This document shows positions 23,577 through 34,600 of a stretch of DNA of 64,000 nucleotides, in pieces (the stretch's first letter is position 1; each line of letters opens with the position of its first letter). The translations under genes and the position numbers were made by a program. The stretch lies in contig NC_134847.1 in NCBI RefSeq assembly GCF_965363235.1, forward strand, positions 47,991,305 to 48,055,304. The letters are read 5' to 3'. A model generated the notes under the pieces. It did no database searches and was not told where the DNA came from. It saw nothing but the letters and a program-made list of their open reading frames with translations. This DNA comes from Mytilus galloprovincialis (taxonomy: Eukaryota; Mollusca; Bivalvia; Mytilida; Mytilidae).

Positions 23577-23774
23577 TCTTAATTTTTTAACGTCCACTCT
23601 GTTCGGTTTTCAAGGTAAAAGAGACCGTTAAATTGCACGGACTTTTATTACTCGGCTGTCACATGCTCAAATTAGCATAATAAGAGTAAGGACGACTCGA
23701 TTTGTCGAGTCTCAATACATGTATATGTTAATTCAATAAATGAATTTAATTTTCATTTAATTAAATTCTATTAT
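23577..23774 (-). repeat. Split direct repeat A2 of the Ngaro-type element
   Basis: Identical over 198 bases to 29226-29423. It overlaps B1 by the four bases ttat. The repeat includes a small palindrome, gactcgatttgtcgagtc. Confidence 0.9.
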
Positions 23775-24144
23775 TGAATATATCGTTTGATCAAAATTAT
23801 CACTTGGTGTAAATTAACCAATTATCAGAATTGACGAACAGACGCCATTGATGCCTTGATTTGAATTTCACTACAACAAATAACAAACACTGATTTGGTT
23901 TGGATATTGAATTGTCATGGCAACATTTAATCAAAATTCATTCATAAAACAACAACAACTGTTACAACAACAGTACACAACCAAAATATTTGTCAATCAA
24001 TAAAATGTTGATGACGATTGAACTAATCATTGTATCACAGCTGGGCGATCCAAAGCTGGTGTACTGAAGGGCGGTCCATTCAGCAATATTTCAGAATTAG
24101 CAGCTGGGCTATCCATAGTCTGCATAAAATGAAGTAAATTTCGC
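23771..24144 (-). repeat. Split direct repeat B1 of the Ngaro-type element
   Basis: Identical to 23079-23452. It lies about 215 bases beyond the SGNH stop codon. Confidence 0.9.
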
Positions 24145-24358
24145 CAAAATTATAATTCGGACTTTAGTACAGAATGATAATCCGCCACAAAATTTACCCA
24201 TGACAATTCAGTTATCTCAAATTCTATAATCAACTTAAAAACATTTAAACAGTCAAAATAATAAAAGATATTGCGAATTCAACATTTATATAACAACCAA
24301 ATTTCACAAAATAAATGTATTTCCATCCATTGTCAATATGAACTATGTTTATTTTAAA

Positions 24359-24988
24359 TTAAATGTGATCGTGAGGAAATACAACACAATGTGGATACTT
24401 TATGAATGTTTCAAGTGCTGATTGAATTTGATTCAAGAAAATATCATTTCCAATAAATGATAGATGTACTCCATCGTCAGAATATAGCGCTGGATGACGG
24501 TCGTCAAAATCTGGATATTTGATAACGTATCCTCCATGTTTGAGTATATAAGATCTCACTCCCCTATTTATTCTCTTTCTTGTAACTTCCATGGCATGGT
24601 CATCGCTTGAGTAACGCCATGAACGCCTGGGAAGAATGCTTGACCATATAAGAGAGCAATTTGGGAGCATTTGAGACAGAATTGCTATTGTGAATTTAAT
24701 GTGATATAGCAGAGCACCACATGGTACATTTCCTATGTCATTTCCACCACAATGCAATATCAACGCATGTGGAATTTTGCTGCATAAATTAATTATGCTA
24801 TTAACGGTGCCAACAACATCGTCCCATTTCATACCAGATTTGCCTGCCCATCGCAAAAAACAATTATTATTTTTTAAAAGACCTAAATTACTACCTGAAG
24901 GTCTGTTCTCTGAGTGATCACGAGCACTGCATATTATTGAAGAACCAATAATCCATATTTCATTACTAAGACAAGCTGAAATTATAAG
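24359..24988 (-). CDS. Retrotransposon SGNH/GDSL-type hydrolase
   Basis: Open for 209 codons, in the same frame as the recombinase and separated from it only by a TAA (24989-24991). Block I is IIGSSI near the start, where the usual GDS reads GSS but the serine is kept. Block III is HCGGNDIGN, and block V is DGVHLSFIGND, giving the Asp and His of the triad (D128 and H131 counted from the ATG at 24856). SGNH hydrolases are known passengers of Ngaro elements; their role in the cycle is unknown. The frame opens upstream of that ATG and block I lies before it, so the ATG at 24856 alone would give a protein without the nucleophile. A ttcag acceptor-like site ends at 24976. Confidence 0.8.
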   Translation of the reverse strand, partial: LIISACLSNEIWIIGSSIICSARDHSENRPSGSNLGLLKNNNCFLRWAGKSGMKWDDVVGTVNSIINLCSKIPHALILHCGGNDIGNVPCGALLYHIKFTIAILSQMLPNCSLIWSSILPRRSWRYSSDDHAMEVTRKRINRGVRSYILKHGGYVIKYPDFDDRHPALYSDDGVHLSFIGNDIFLNQIQSALETFIKYPHCVVFPHDHI

Positions 24989-25969
24989 TTATTTGGTTAG
25001 CTCAATTCTTATATAACGTTTAAAGGATGCAGATTTCCAACGACCTAAAGTCATAATGTCTTCATCAGTATGGCCATTCATAGCAAAATGTGTAGCTGCA
25101 CCTATTCGAAATGAATGCGTGTTGTACTCATTTGGATTACAATCAATAAATTTCATGGTCTTGCATAGTACACTAGAAAATTGATATCGTGTTACACCGG
25201 TTTTGTTAAAATGACAAAAAAGTGGTCCATTGTTTTTGTGTCTGATTGAAATAAAGTTTAATAACAATCTCACCGGGCAAATATCTACTTGATTAAACCT
25301 TTCAACAGTTAATGTTGTAGATAAACCTTTTTGGTCTGTTTTCGAAAAGGGAATCGTGATATATGCAGATTGTGAATGATGTGAAACATTGACATCGTCA
25401 TTGTTAATGACATGTTGCGTATTTCTATTAATTGTAATTTCACCAATTCTCAAAAATGCAAAAAATGCTAATGAAAACATGGATCTAAATAACGTACATT
25501 CATATACTGAAGAACAGACAAATTGCAACGAGTTTATTAATCGAGCTAATATTTCTAAAGTTATAGGTTTGCGACTATCTACTACACCATATAATTTGTC
25601 CATTCCTTTCAACATTTTTTGTATAATGAACGATGAAGTCAAATCTGTGAGCTCATTTATTCGTAAATAATAGCTTAAACCTGATAAGTACACCTTAACC
25701 GTTGCAGGAGCATACCTTAATTTTGATAAATAAGCAACATAATTTACTAAATGCGAAATACTGGGCGGCCATGTATTTCCTAAACCTTCTTCTTATCTAA
25801 ATGAAACAAATGAAGTCAGTCCATTGTTATACGTTTTCCATGTGTTCTGAGAATTCGATGCGTCCAATAGCTTTGCTATTTCTGGCCTAAAATGATCCAA
25901 AATTCCTCCGGAATTGTAGCTGGATGTGTATCTGCTGTCAGAGCCAGACTTTTGAATTTCTGAAATTTT
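24989..25969 (-). CDS. Retrotransposon tyrosine recombinase, with one stop near its N-terminus
   Basis: It catalyses integration of the element's circular DNA. The frame overlaps the RT frame by 91 bases in the -1 register. The first 58 codons (PEIAKLLDAS, TWKTYNNGL) look like the SAM-like core-binding domain. A TAA at 25793-25795 interrupts it, and the next 267 codons are open. Counting from 25693, the catalytic set is R82 (FLRIGEI), K118 (FSKTD), H193 and R196 (HSFRIGAATH), W219 (LGRWKS) and Y227 (RYIR), all present. A ttcag site ends at 25960 directly after the stop that opens this frame. The stop may be a mutation of this copy or may be bypassed by splicing, since a strong acceptor-like tttgtttcatttag sits immediately before it. 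Confidence 0.85.
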
Positions 25970-27525
25970 TTACGAGAAATACAATCTGCAATTATATTTG
26001 TATAACCAGGAATGAACTGTGCTTTTATGTGAAAATTGCCTAATAACGACCAATATACTATGTGTCTAACAAGGTTCATAATTCGCATAGATTTTGACGT
26101 CTTCTTATTTAAAATTTCAACCACGGCATTATTATCCGAATTAAATAAAATTTTCTTTTTTTGAAATAGATTACCCCATAAATAAACAGATAGTGCAATA
26201 GGTATCATTTCTAAATATGATATATCCCTGAGAACTTCAGTACCAGACCATTCTACAGGCCATTTAAGAAAAGCCCATTTACCTTGGAAATAGCAGCCAC
26301 ACCCTTTTGTTGAACCACCAGCGCTGTCAGTAAATAGTTGTAAAACTGAATTTGAAGTCCAATCAATGTCAAGCATGTAACTAATGCCGTTAAATTTGTC
26401 TAAAAACAATTCCCATACCAATAAGTCTTGATACATGCCTTCTGTGATTCTGACATAATGATGCGGTTTCTTTGCGTGATTACTTGCCAAATAAATTCGT
26501 CTGCTAAATGCTCTGCCGGCAGGTAGAGCTTTTGCACAAAAAGCTAATGACCCACACAAAGATTGTAGGTCCCTTAAAGTGATCTTTTTCCTACCCAATA
26601 CCCATTTAATTTTCGACTTTAACTCCAATACTTTGTCCTCCGGAATTTGTATTAGCATTTTTTCTGTGTCTATAAGTAAACCTAAATAACTAAGTTTTGT
26701 TGTAGGGCCTTCTGTTTTTTCATGAGCAATTGGGACTCCAAGACGACAACATACTCTATCAAAACTATTCATCATATTTTTACAATCCTTAGTATTGCTT
26801 TTACCGGCAAATAAAAAATCATCCAAATAATGATCAAGATTATCTGAATTGGACTCATTCATGACAGCCCATTGAATAAAAGTTGAAAATTTTTCGAATA
26901 AGCAATTTGATTCTGAGTACCCCATAGGCAATGATTTATCTATGAAATAATATTCATTAAGTTTAAACCCTAATAGATCAAAGTCCCCTGGATAAATTTT
27001 TAGCAATCTGAAGGCGGATTTAATGTCCTTTTTTCCAATTTCCACATTTGAACCCAATCTTTTAATCAAATCAATAGCATTGTCGAAAGACGAATACTTT
27101 ACTGTAGTAAACTTTTCATCAATAAAGTCATTTACACTCAAATTTGGCGGAAAAGATAAGTGCGTAATCAACCTAAATCCACCAGTTTTCTTAGGAATTA
27201 CACCGATAGGCGAACACCTTAGATTAGATATAGGTCTAGTCAAAAAAGGACCAGCTATGCGACCATTTTTTACTTCACTCATGACTTTTTCCCATGCCAC
27301 CCAAGGATTTTGGATGACTGAATGTAAATTTTTTGATTCAATCCTACATCGTGGACCAAAATAATTTAACCTAAAACCTTCAGAAAATCCCTTATATAAT
27401 ATCATTGCATCATGTTGATTTGGGTAATTGAAAAGGAGTTTATTTAATTCTGTGACATTGATCGGAGTAAAGCCAAGACACCATATGTCCAGCGGATTAA
27501 TTAAAGATTCTGAAAAATATAAAAT
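25876..27525 (-). CDS. Retrotransposon reverse transcriptase-RNase H
   Basis: 549 codons open, in the same frame as gag and separated from it by one TAA (27526-27528). Counting from the first ATG (27405), the RT has KKDIKSAF with the first Asp at 127 and YLDD at 193-196. This is followed by a thumb-like GLLIDTEKM region. RNase H follows, with D360 (FTDSAGG), E399 (YLEM), D424 (NSDNN) and D474 (IIADCIS). All catalytic residues are present and the frame has no internal lesion. The 40 codons between the stop and that ATG (ESLINPLDIWCLGF) also look coding, so initiation at 27405 is unlikely to be the native start. A tttttcag acceptor-like site ends at 27510. Confidence 0.88.
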   Translation of the reverse strand: MLYFSESLINPLDIWCLGFTPINVTELNKLLFNYPNQHDAMILYKGFSEGFRLNYFGPRCRIESKNLHSVIQNPWVAWEKVMSEVKNGRIAGPFLTRPISNLRCSPIGVIPKKTGGFRLITHLSFPPNLSVNDFIDEKFTTVKYSSFDNAIDLIKRLGSNVEIGKKDIKSAFRLLKIYPGDFDLLGFKLNEYYFIDKSLPMGYSESNCLFEKFSTFIQWAVMNESNSDNLDHYLDDFLFAGKSNTKDCKNMMNSFDRVCCRLGVPIAHEKTEGPTTKLSYLGLLIDTEKMLIQIPEDKVLELKSKIKWVLGRKKITLRDLQSLCGSLAFCAKALPAGRAFSRRIYLASNHAKKPHHYVRITEGMYQDLLVWELFLDKFNGISYMLDIDWTSNSVLQLFTDSAGGSTKGCGCYFQGKWAFLKWPVEWSGTEVLRDISYLEMIPIALSVYLWGNLFQKKKILFNSDNNAVVEILNKKTSKSMRIMNLVRHIVYWSLLGNFHIKAQFIPGYTNIIADCISRKKFQKFKSLALTADTHPATIPEEFWIILGQK

Positions 27526-28647
27526 TTAATTGTTAAATGTGTGTGGTGCGGCCATTCGAAGGGCAGGGAATCTGCTTCCTCGAGGTCTAAATCCTTGATT
27601 CGAATTCGCTGCTCTTTGAAAATGTATTTGAGTTCTAGGTGCAAAATTTCTAGCAACTCTTACTGTATTTTGATATGTGCCTCGGGCTGCATTTTGAGCA
27701 CGAGCATATGCCTGGTTGCTATTTGCTTGTTGTGGACAGCCAGCGAAAGGGTGGGCCATTCCGCATTTCATACATAAATGGGTGTAAAAACAATTTTGTC
27801 GATGACAAGCTCCCTTAAAATTGTAATCATAGCATGGTCGATTACCTACACTTGTCTGTTGAATTGTATTACCCTCCGGCTCCCCATTAGCTATGACGGT
27901 GTACCATAAAATGCCATCAATGGAAGACCAAGATCTTGTAGGATTGTTTGCCATTCTTAATCTAAATTGCTGGTTATAACAATAAATCTTCTCAAAAGAC
28001 ACTTGTGTACATCTAATGATTGACATATAAGTGGTCAATTCATTAGCTAAATTTGGAAAACGTTGAATAAATATTTTCATATAGTTTATAAATGCATCAG
28101 TCCATGACTCAATGTTTTGAATAGATTTGACTTTGCTGTTTTTGTTTGATGTGATTACAAGTGAACCGGCTGCATTATCATAACTTATAACATTTTGAGG
28201 TCTGTCAATTTGACTAATAAAGTTTTGATAAAGAAGTAATGACAAATCTATGTATTCTCTATTCCATATTTTTTCTTTTAAATTTTGAGATACGTAAACA
28301 TCACATTCTGACTGATTAGGTATAAGCATAGGATCATTATTTATCTCACCATTTTGATTAGGCATTGGTACAGGAGCTGGAATTTCAACTTGCGCAAATG
28401 GCGCTTGTACGTTCAGCGCTGGTGTTACGGGACCTTGCAAGGCAGGCTGTCTTTCAATAGGCAAAGGAGCCTGGATTGGTAGAGGAAGAGGTGCTTGTAC
28501 TTCACCAACAACTGCCCCCACATCTTAAATTCCTGGTGCAGCAACTGCACGGTTCCTCCTTCCGCGTCGTCTCTCTGGTGGTTGAGCTTCAACAACGGGC
28601 ACTCGTGCGCGCCCATTCCCATTTCTCCGTCGACCAATTCTAGGCAT
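27526..28647 (-). CDS. Retrotransposon gag-like protein with paired zinc knuckles
   Basis: The likely start is the ATG at 28647, giving a very basic N-terminus (RIGRRRNGNGRAR, PERRRGRRNR). After 40 codons a TAA (28525-28527) interrupts the frame, and 332 codons then run open to TAA at 27526. The middle is Pro-rich then helical. Numbered from a GTG at 28521, the C-terminus carries a CCCH finger (C230, C239, C244, H248) followed directly by a CCHC knuckle (C250, C253, H257, C262), then an Arg/Asn/Gln-rich tail. These are RNA-binding features of a nucleocapsid. Whether the early stop is a defect of this copy is not known. Confidence 0.78.
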
Positions 28648-28924
28648 TTGTATAAACGAAATAGGTTAAAAATTGAAGTACTGACTAACATCACATAATT
28701 AGTATCATCTGTCTCTTAATTTAATTTATTTTTATAACAGTATCAATGCATCGACTTCAATATTAATTTACTCATATCTATCAACTCAATCATTTGATCT
28801 TAAATCAATAATTTAATTCCTTAAATTGTCTCTTATCTAAATAAATGTCTCACCGGTACATGTATATCACGAGAATGACGTGTAAAATATATAAATAAGA
28901 ACAATTAACTTAATCTGTAAACAT

Positions 28925-28940
28925 ACACATACCTGCCTCT
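28925..28940 (-). promoter_or_regulatory. Strong 5' splice-site-like sequence in the element leader
   Basis: On the minus strand the leader reads gaggcag followed by gtatgtgt, with the cut between 28933 and 28932. It lies between A1 and the gag ATG. It could pair with the acceptor-like ttcag sites at 27510, 25960 and 24976, each placed just upstream of one of the later frames. Confidence 0.45.
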
Positions 28941-29225
28941 ACGAATTATAACAGGTATAATACTTTTACATTCTGCATCAAGGATAAATTAAAATGTGAA
29001 ATTAAAAATATTTAGGCAATGCATGTACTAGTAAAAATTATTCATTTAAAAATTTTCAATACCACGTGGCCCATCCGCACGTTAAATTCGACGAAGTAAT
29101 AAGTTAATTTAATTATTACAAAAAACATAAATGAAATCTTTAAATCCGAATTAAATTCAAAATATGAATTCTTAAACGAACTAATTAAAACAATACTTAT
29201 CTTGATAATGTATGTAAAATATTTC

Positions 29226-29423
29226 TCTTAATTTTTTAACGTCCACTCTGTTCGGTTTTCAAGGTAAAAGAGACCGTTAAATTGCACGGACTTTTATTAC
29301 TCGGCTGTCACATGCTCAAATTAGCATAATAAGAGTAAGGACGACTCGATTTGTCGAGTCTCAATACATGTATATGTTAATTCAATAAATGAATTTAATT
29401 TTCATTTAATTAAATTCTATTAT
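29226..29423 (-). repeat. Split direct repeat A1 of the Ngaro-type element
   Basis: Identical to 23577-23774. Its outer end is ctattat, and beyond it the flank reads aacggctact. It probably holds the promoter, since it is the 5' end of the element. Confidence 0.9.
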
Positions 29424-31465
29424 AACGGCTACTGTACTTTCTATGAAATAGTATATTACAACTTCATTTTCGGTCGATTGAGGCAATAATGGCATGATTT
29501 AAATTGCACAAAACAGCTCTTATTATAAAACAAGAAGTACTGCTTATAATTTAAATTTGAAAGATGACTATCTTTCGAATGTAAAAAAAAGAAAATCAAA
29601 GTACGTCGGAACCTTTTAAAGTTGACGATACGGTATCGGTTTTGTCATTGTTGTACTGTTGTCAATTTATGGTATCGCCTCACTTAATGTATAGTTGGTT
29701 CACATTTTGTCATGTCAATAATGTTATCTACCCCCTTACAGTACATGAAGCAATTTAGAACTAATGTCGGACGGAGATGCACCTTTATACTTCTATCAGA
29801 TTTTCTTTTTTGCCGTATATCTGATAAAGCAATCTGCTAGAATCATTTTTTATAGTCTTTTTTTATATTATGAAAAGGTTCCTGTCCAAATTTCGTTTCG
29901 TAAATGTTTAGCAAAAATATTTTTCCATTTTATGATTAACCATCTTATAAATTTTTGTATGAACGCTTTGAAAAACACCGATATACTTGACAGCAAACTC
30001 GTGTACGGCGGGAATGATTACACGACGTTGTTGCGATTAAAACTTAATTTAACGTAATTTAGCGCCATACTGACAGACGTCGTAAAAAATTAAGGTATAC
30101 AATGTATGGCTTTTATTGAAAAAACAAGCACATGGACCCCAATTTTTTTCTTTTGCAATCAATCAAGTACTGTTTCAAGAACACTCCGCCAAAATTTCAG
30201 GAAAAAATCAACGATCAAATTTTTTCTGCACTTCCGAAAAGACACAAAAATATGGTCAATTTCTTTATTTCGGATATAGCAATCAAAATCCGGAACATGA
30301 TGAATTGATTTAACCTTATACTTGTTTCAGCATGTTGATGCCATGGATCAAGGGAGTATTTTACAAAAAAACCGGTTAAGTTATGACTTTTCGTTCAAAA
30401 GTATTGTTACTTTCTTTAAAAGTCATTATTAATGAAATTTCAGGGATTTTCTTCCAAATATGCAAATTTCGAACCAAATTATCTCAAAAAGTAAGTCATG
30501 AAGGTACTTTTTTCTTTGCATATTTGAAAAGTACACATTGAAATTGACCTTCTATCAAAATTCTAAGAAAAAATCAACGAGGGATCTCTACTGTATCGTA
30601 TGCCCTTAATGCATACAATTAGGTTGGGATTGTCAATGATTTCCCTAATAATAAGAAGAATATTTATTAAATCCAATCAAAATCCTATGTGTTCAGTACA
30701 CCAAGCTTATTTCCAAAATGTTTTGAGGGATTGCCATAACTGCTAGACGTGCTGTTTTACCATATTAGATCCAGGATTTTTTTTTGTAAAAGATCCCAAT
30801 CAGTTTGTAATCCATATGTCACCAATTAAAGGTATTTACAAACACATATTTTTTTGTTATTATTGCAATACATTCAGGGTTTAACAATGACATATCCAAT
30901 GATTAGATCACAAACGCCAATAATTTTTGTCGGGAAGACCTTTTTCGGGGTGTCATATTAGGTGGTGGTATTTCATCTGTGACACGTTCAAAAAGATTCA
31001 AGATCTTAATATCGTAACACCAAAACTATATATCTTCTAATTATGAACCAAAGTATATTTCTCGGGTAATTTTAGTTATATATATATATTATTAATTCGT
31101 ATATTTTAACAAATTTGATTCGTTCAGGGATAGTCACATGTTAAACTATATTTTCAAAGGTAGAGAGAAAACGGCGGATAGCAAAAAGCATATTGACCGG
31201 CAAAAAGCATATTGCACGGTTATTTTTAGAATATCTAAAAAACCAATATACTTTGTGACGTCATGTAATGAATTTCAGGATATTGTTTACCGTTTTGAAA
31301 AAAACGATATCTGTGATCGATTATTTGACGAAAAAAAATCTTCAAATACATAAGATGTCCAAGAAATATGTTGTTATTGTCAAGGAGACAATGTAATATC
31401 TAAAAAGTTCCAACAAACCTCAATGACGATTTTGATACAAACATGGTCGAAAATTAATAATATAA
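29424..31465. other. Intergenic right flank of the Ngaro-type element
   Basis: AT-rich with no recognised gene. Open frames at 29764-30057 and 31138-31353 (+) lack any domain signature or splice context. A TA run is at 31079-31091. Confidence 0.45.
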
Positions 31466-31604
31466 CAAATATAGCCTTTGTATGAGGTCAATACAGGATA
31501 TATCGACCCAAAGAAGTATATCGACCTCGGACTTCGTCCTCAGTCAATATACTTCTTTCAGGTCAATATATCCTTGTATCGACCTCATACAAAGGCTATA
31601 TTTG
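31466..31604. mobile_element. Foldback element 2, nearly perfect palindrome
   Basis: caaatatagcctttgtatga on the left is the exact complement of the right end (tcatacaaaggctatatttg). Inner arms pair aaagaagtatatcgac with gtcaatatacttcttt. The loop is cctcggacttcgtcctcagt. About 139 bp. Confidence 0.8.
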
Positions 31605-34600
31605 TATAATATATAAAACAAAAATTGAATCGTATGTTTTAAATTTTTATGTGTATTAAACATGTGCAAGGTTCTGCTAAAATTTATTTCAGATCATGAC
31701 CGACATTAAATTTTTATATTAACGTCAAAATGTCGAAACATTAAAAGGACAAATAGGTTCATTACCATATAAAATAATGGTTTTACGGTTTAACCAACAG
31801 GTACATTTTATGTTTTCGTCTGTCGGTTGAGCTCATTGTAAAACATAGTAAATACTGTTTTCAAATATTTATATCTTTTGGGAATTCTGTCAGTGTTAGC
31901 TCCCTTACAATTATACCCTGTAGGTTATATTTTTTTCCCAGAGTTTGTGGATTTTGTTTTTGTAAAACAAGTTTTGAAATTATACATGTATTTACCAGTT
32001 CTACCAGTTCAATAGTTGATTTAGATATGTCGTTTAGTTGAGAAACCTGACATTAAACACTTGTAAAATAAAATGAGTAAATACATATGTATCAATATAT
32101 TTGTGAGAGGGTTAGCGCTATAAAACCAGGTTTAATCCACTATTTTCTACATTTGAAAATGCCTGTACCAAGTCAGGAATATGACAGTTCTGGTCCATTC
32201 GTTTTTGATGCGTTTTGTTATTTGAAATTGCCATGTGATTATGGACTTTCCAAATTGATTTTCCTCCAAGTTCAGTATTTTTGTGATTTTACTTTTTTGT
32301 CATATGAATTGAGGAATTTCCTTTGATTTCTGTTGCAGGTAATTCAGAACTTGCTATATTGGTACTTTATTAGTTCTTTACCCAACCCTGCATTCCGGTT
32401 ATAAGTCTCCAATTTAACAATATTTTTTTTTTTATTATTGTAACATTCCAATGTAACCGTAGCTGGTGCATTCATTAAATCCTAGCATGGTGATACATGT
32501 ACAAACTGGAGTTACAAAGTACAGTACAAGTGCATTTCGTTACAATTTTCTGCTTGTAACCTATATATTTTATTGACGAAATAAGAGGAGTTCTCGATTA
32601 AACAACTAAGAACACAAATTCCTTGAGATAAACTGCAAAAAAATACAAATTAGCACGTTGTTATATATATTATTATAACATGACTTTCTTCAAAATCTTT
32701 GAGTACACATCCTTGGTAAAATTATGAATATATTGTTTGGGCTGTTTCGGTTGTACTCCCACGTCATGTGTTTTTTTATGAATGAGTTAGCCGACGTCAT
32801 CGAACGATAACGTACGAATATACGCATTTTACCGGAGAAAACACGCTTGTGAAACCAAAAATCATCACAACTAGGAAACGAAAACAAAACGATGTGTAAT
32901 AAGCTTATTTTTAATAATAAAATCATGTCACTACTTCAGTTTGCTCTGTACTTTTATGTCAATTCAAAGGAGGGATTAATTATAGGAACGGCATATATTT
33001 GCCTCCACCTAGGGCGCTTCGATCCGAAGAATTGCCGTATTTGTCCTTTTAACGCTTATGGAAATCCGCATCTATTACTAGTAGAACCTCTATATGCATA
33101 AAAAACAATTTGACAGTTATTGTATTTGCTGTGGGTCTGTTGAAATATCTATGCACTAAACGGCTTCCGTAATGTAAGTAATACGCATGTTAATAACGGC
33201 ATTGCTTCGTTTCAATTGCAAATTTTAAACGACCGTCCTCCAGCTGATAACTAGTTTAAGCAGTGTAAAGGAATGTTTTTAAAGCGTATCATTTAAATAA
33301 TACTAATAACAAATACCTGATCTGATGCTACCAGGAAACTGGTGTTGTACAATCAGTATTACCAACCACAATGACATAAAAGTAAAAAAATCCTAATCTT
33401 CTTGTTTGAGTAGAAAACTTAGTGTCACACGTTTTTTTTGTTGGAGTATAATATCTTTTCTTAAAATTTTGTCCTTGTTTTCTGGTTGTTATGATAACAA
33501 AGAAGATGACAATCATTTGGTAAGTTAATACAAATTATTTGGTCAACTTGATATTTATTATACCGTTTCTAAGTTGTTCTATTAATGATAAGTATTAACC
33601 TTTGTATCATGTGTATATCAAGCATCTTTTTAAGTATTCATTAATCTTTTTAAGGCGAAAAAAAGATACATGAAAGATACAAAAGCGATATCCAATCTCA
33701 TAATTCGACTGTAAACCAAAACGCCATAGCAAAAAAAGAAGGCTCAAGAAACCAACTAAAAAAAACGAACCAAACAACAGTACACTAAATACAAGATAAA
33801 CAAGACAAGGACAATTTATCCTGATAAAACCAAATCCCTCCAAAACACTCCCGAATTGATTTTCCTCTGAGTTCAGTATTTTTGTGATTTTACTTTTTAC
33901 AATATATAGCGTGTTTCCACTATTTCTTGTAATATCATAAAATATAAACAAAATGTTATTTGAATAATATCATGAGAGTAAACACATTTGATTACAGTGA
34001 GATTGTACAATTACTTAGAATAAATCATTTAAAAAAAAAGAACTGTTATTTGACGTAACAGGTATGTATGCTGATATGACCATTGTTTATTTACTAAATT
34101 CCGAATAAGGAAATTATATGTATCATTTTTGCACTAAGAGTCTTCAGATTAAATATTCCTGTTTTTGGTGTTCTTGTATTTATTTTTTTCTGTATTCCCG
34201 TCATGTGATGTTGTATATCAGTATATTTGAATATCTAACATTGTCATTGTCATACAAATGGAGACAGCGAGGCAGTTCTGTTACAGTTACAAAAAAGGAA
34301 GACAAGTTAACTAATGAAGAACATGATTTTTGTTTTCTCTACGACGATTGCACAATACTTGTATTTTGTTTTAAAAATACACTGAAATTATTCACAATTA
34401 TGTTCACTGGTTTAAATGAATTGTCATCTCATTCGAATACATATATAATCATATCAACTCTCGTTTTTATATGAACGTCGTTTTATACAAAGAAGAGTTC
34501 ATGAGAATTATGTTCGAACCAATATAATTCTTTATTGTGCTTTTTTGTTCATTTCTGCAAATTTGTATTTGTATTGTGCAAAACACATCTAATATCAGAA

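Larger units (their letters stand above)
23079..29423 (-). mobile_element. Ngaro-type tyrosine-recombinase retrotransposon, apparently full length
   Basis: On the minus strand the order is A1 (29423-29226), leader, gag, RT-RNase H, tyrosine recombinase, SGNH hydrolase, B1 (24144-23771), A2 (23774-23577), 124 bp, B2 (23452-23079). The A pair (198 bp) and the B pair (374 bp) are identical by eye. This A1-B1-A2-B2 split direct-repeat layout, with a recombinase instead of a DDE integrase and no LTRs, is diagnostic of the Ngaro group, as opposed to DIRS elements with inverted ends. The outer ends and the B1/A2 junction all contain ttat, as expected for a circular intermediate joined at a short core. 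Several in-frame stops make autonomous activity doubtful. Confidence 0.88.

Noticed and set aside
23079..29423. LTR retrotransposon (Gypsy/Copia/BEL)
   Set aside because: No DDE integrase, no protease motif and no LTR pair. A tyrosine recombinase and split direct repeats are present instead.
23079..29423. DIRS element proper
   Set aside because: DIRS has inverted terminal repeats and an internal complementary region, and usually a methyltransferase domain. This element has direct split repeats and no such domain.
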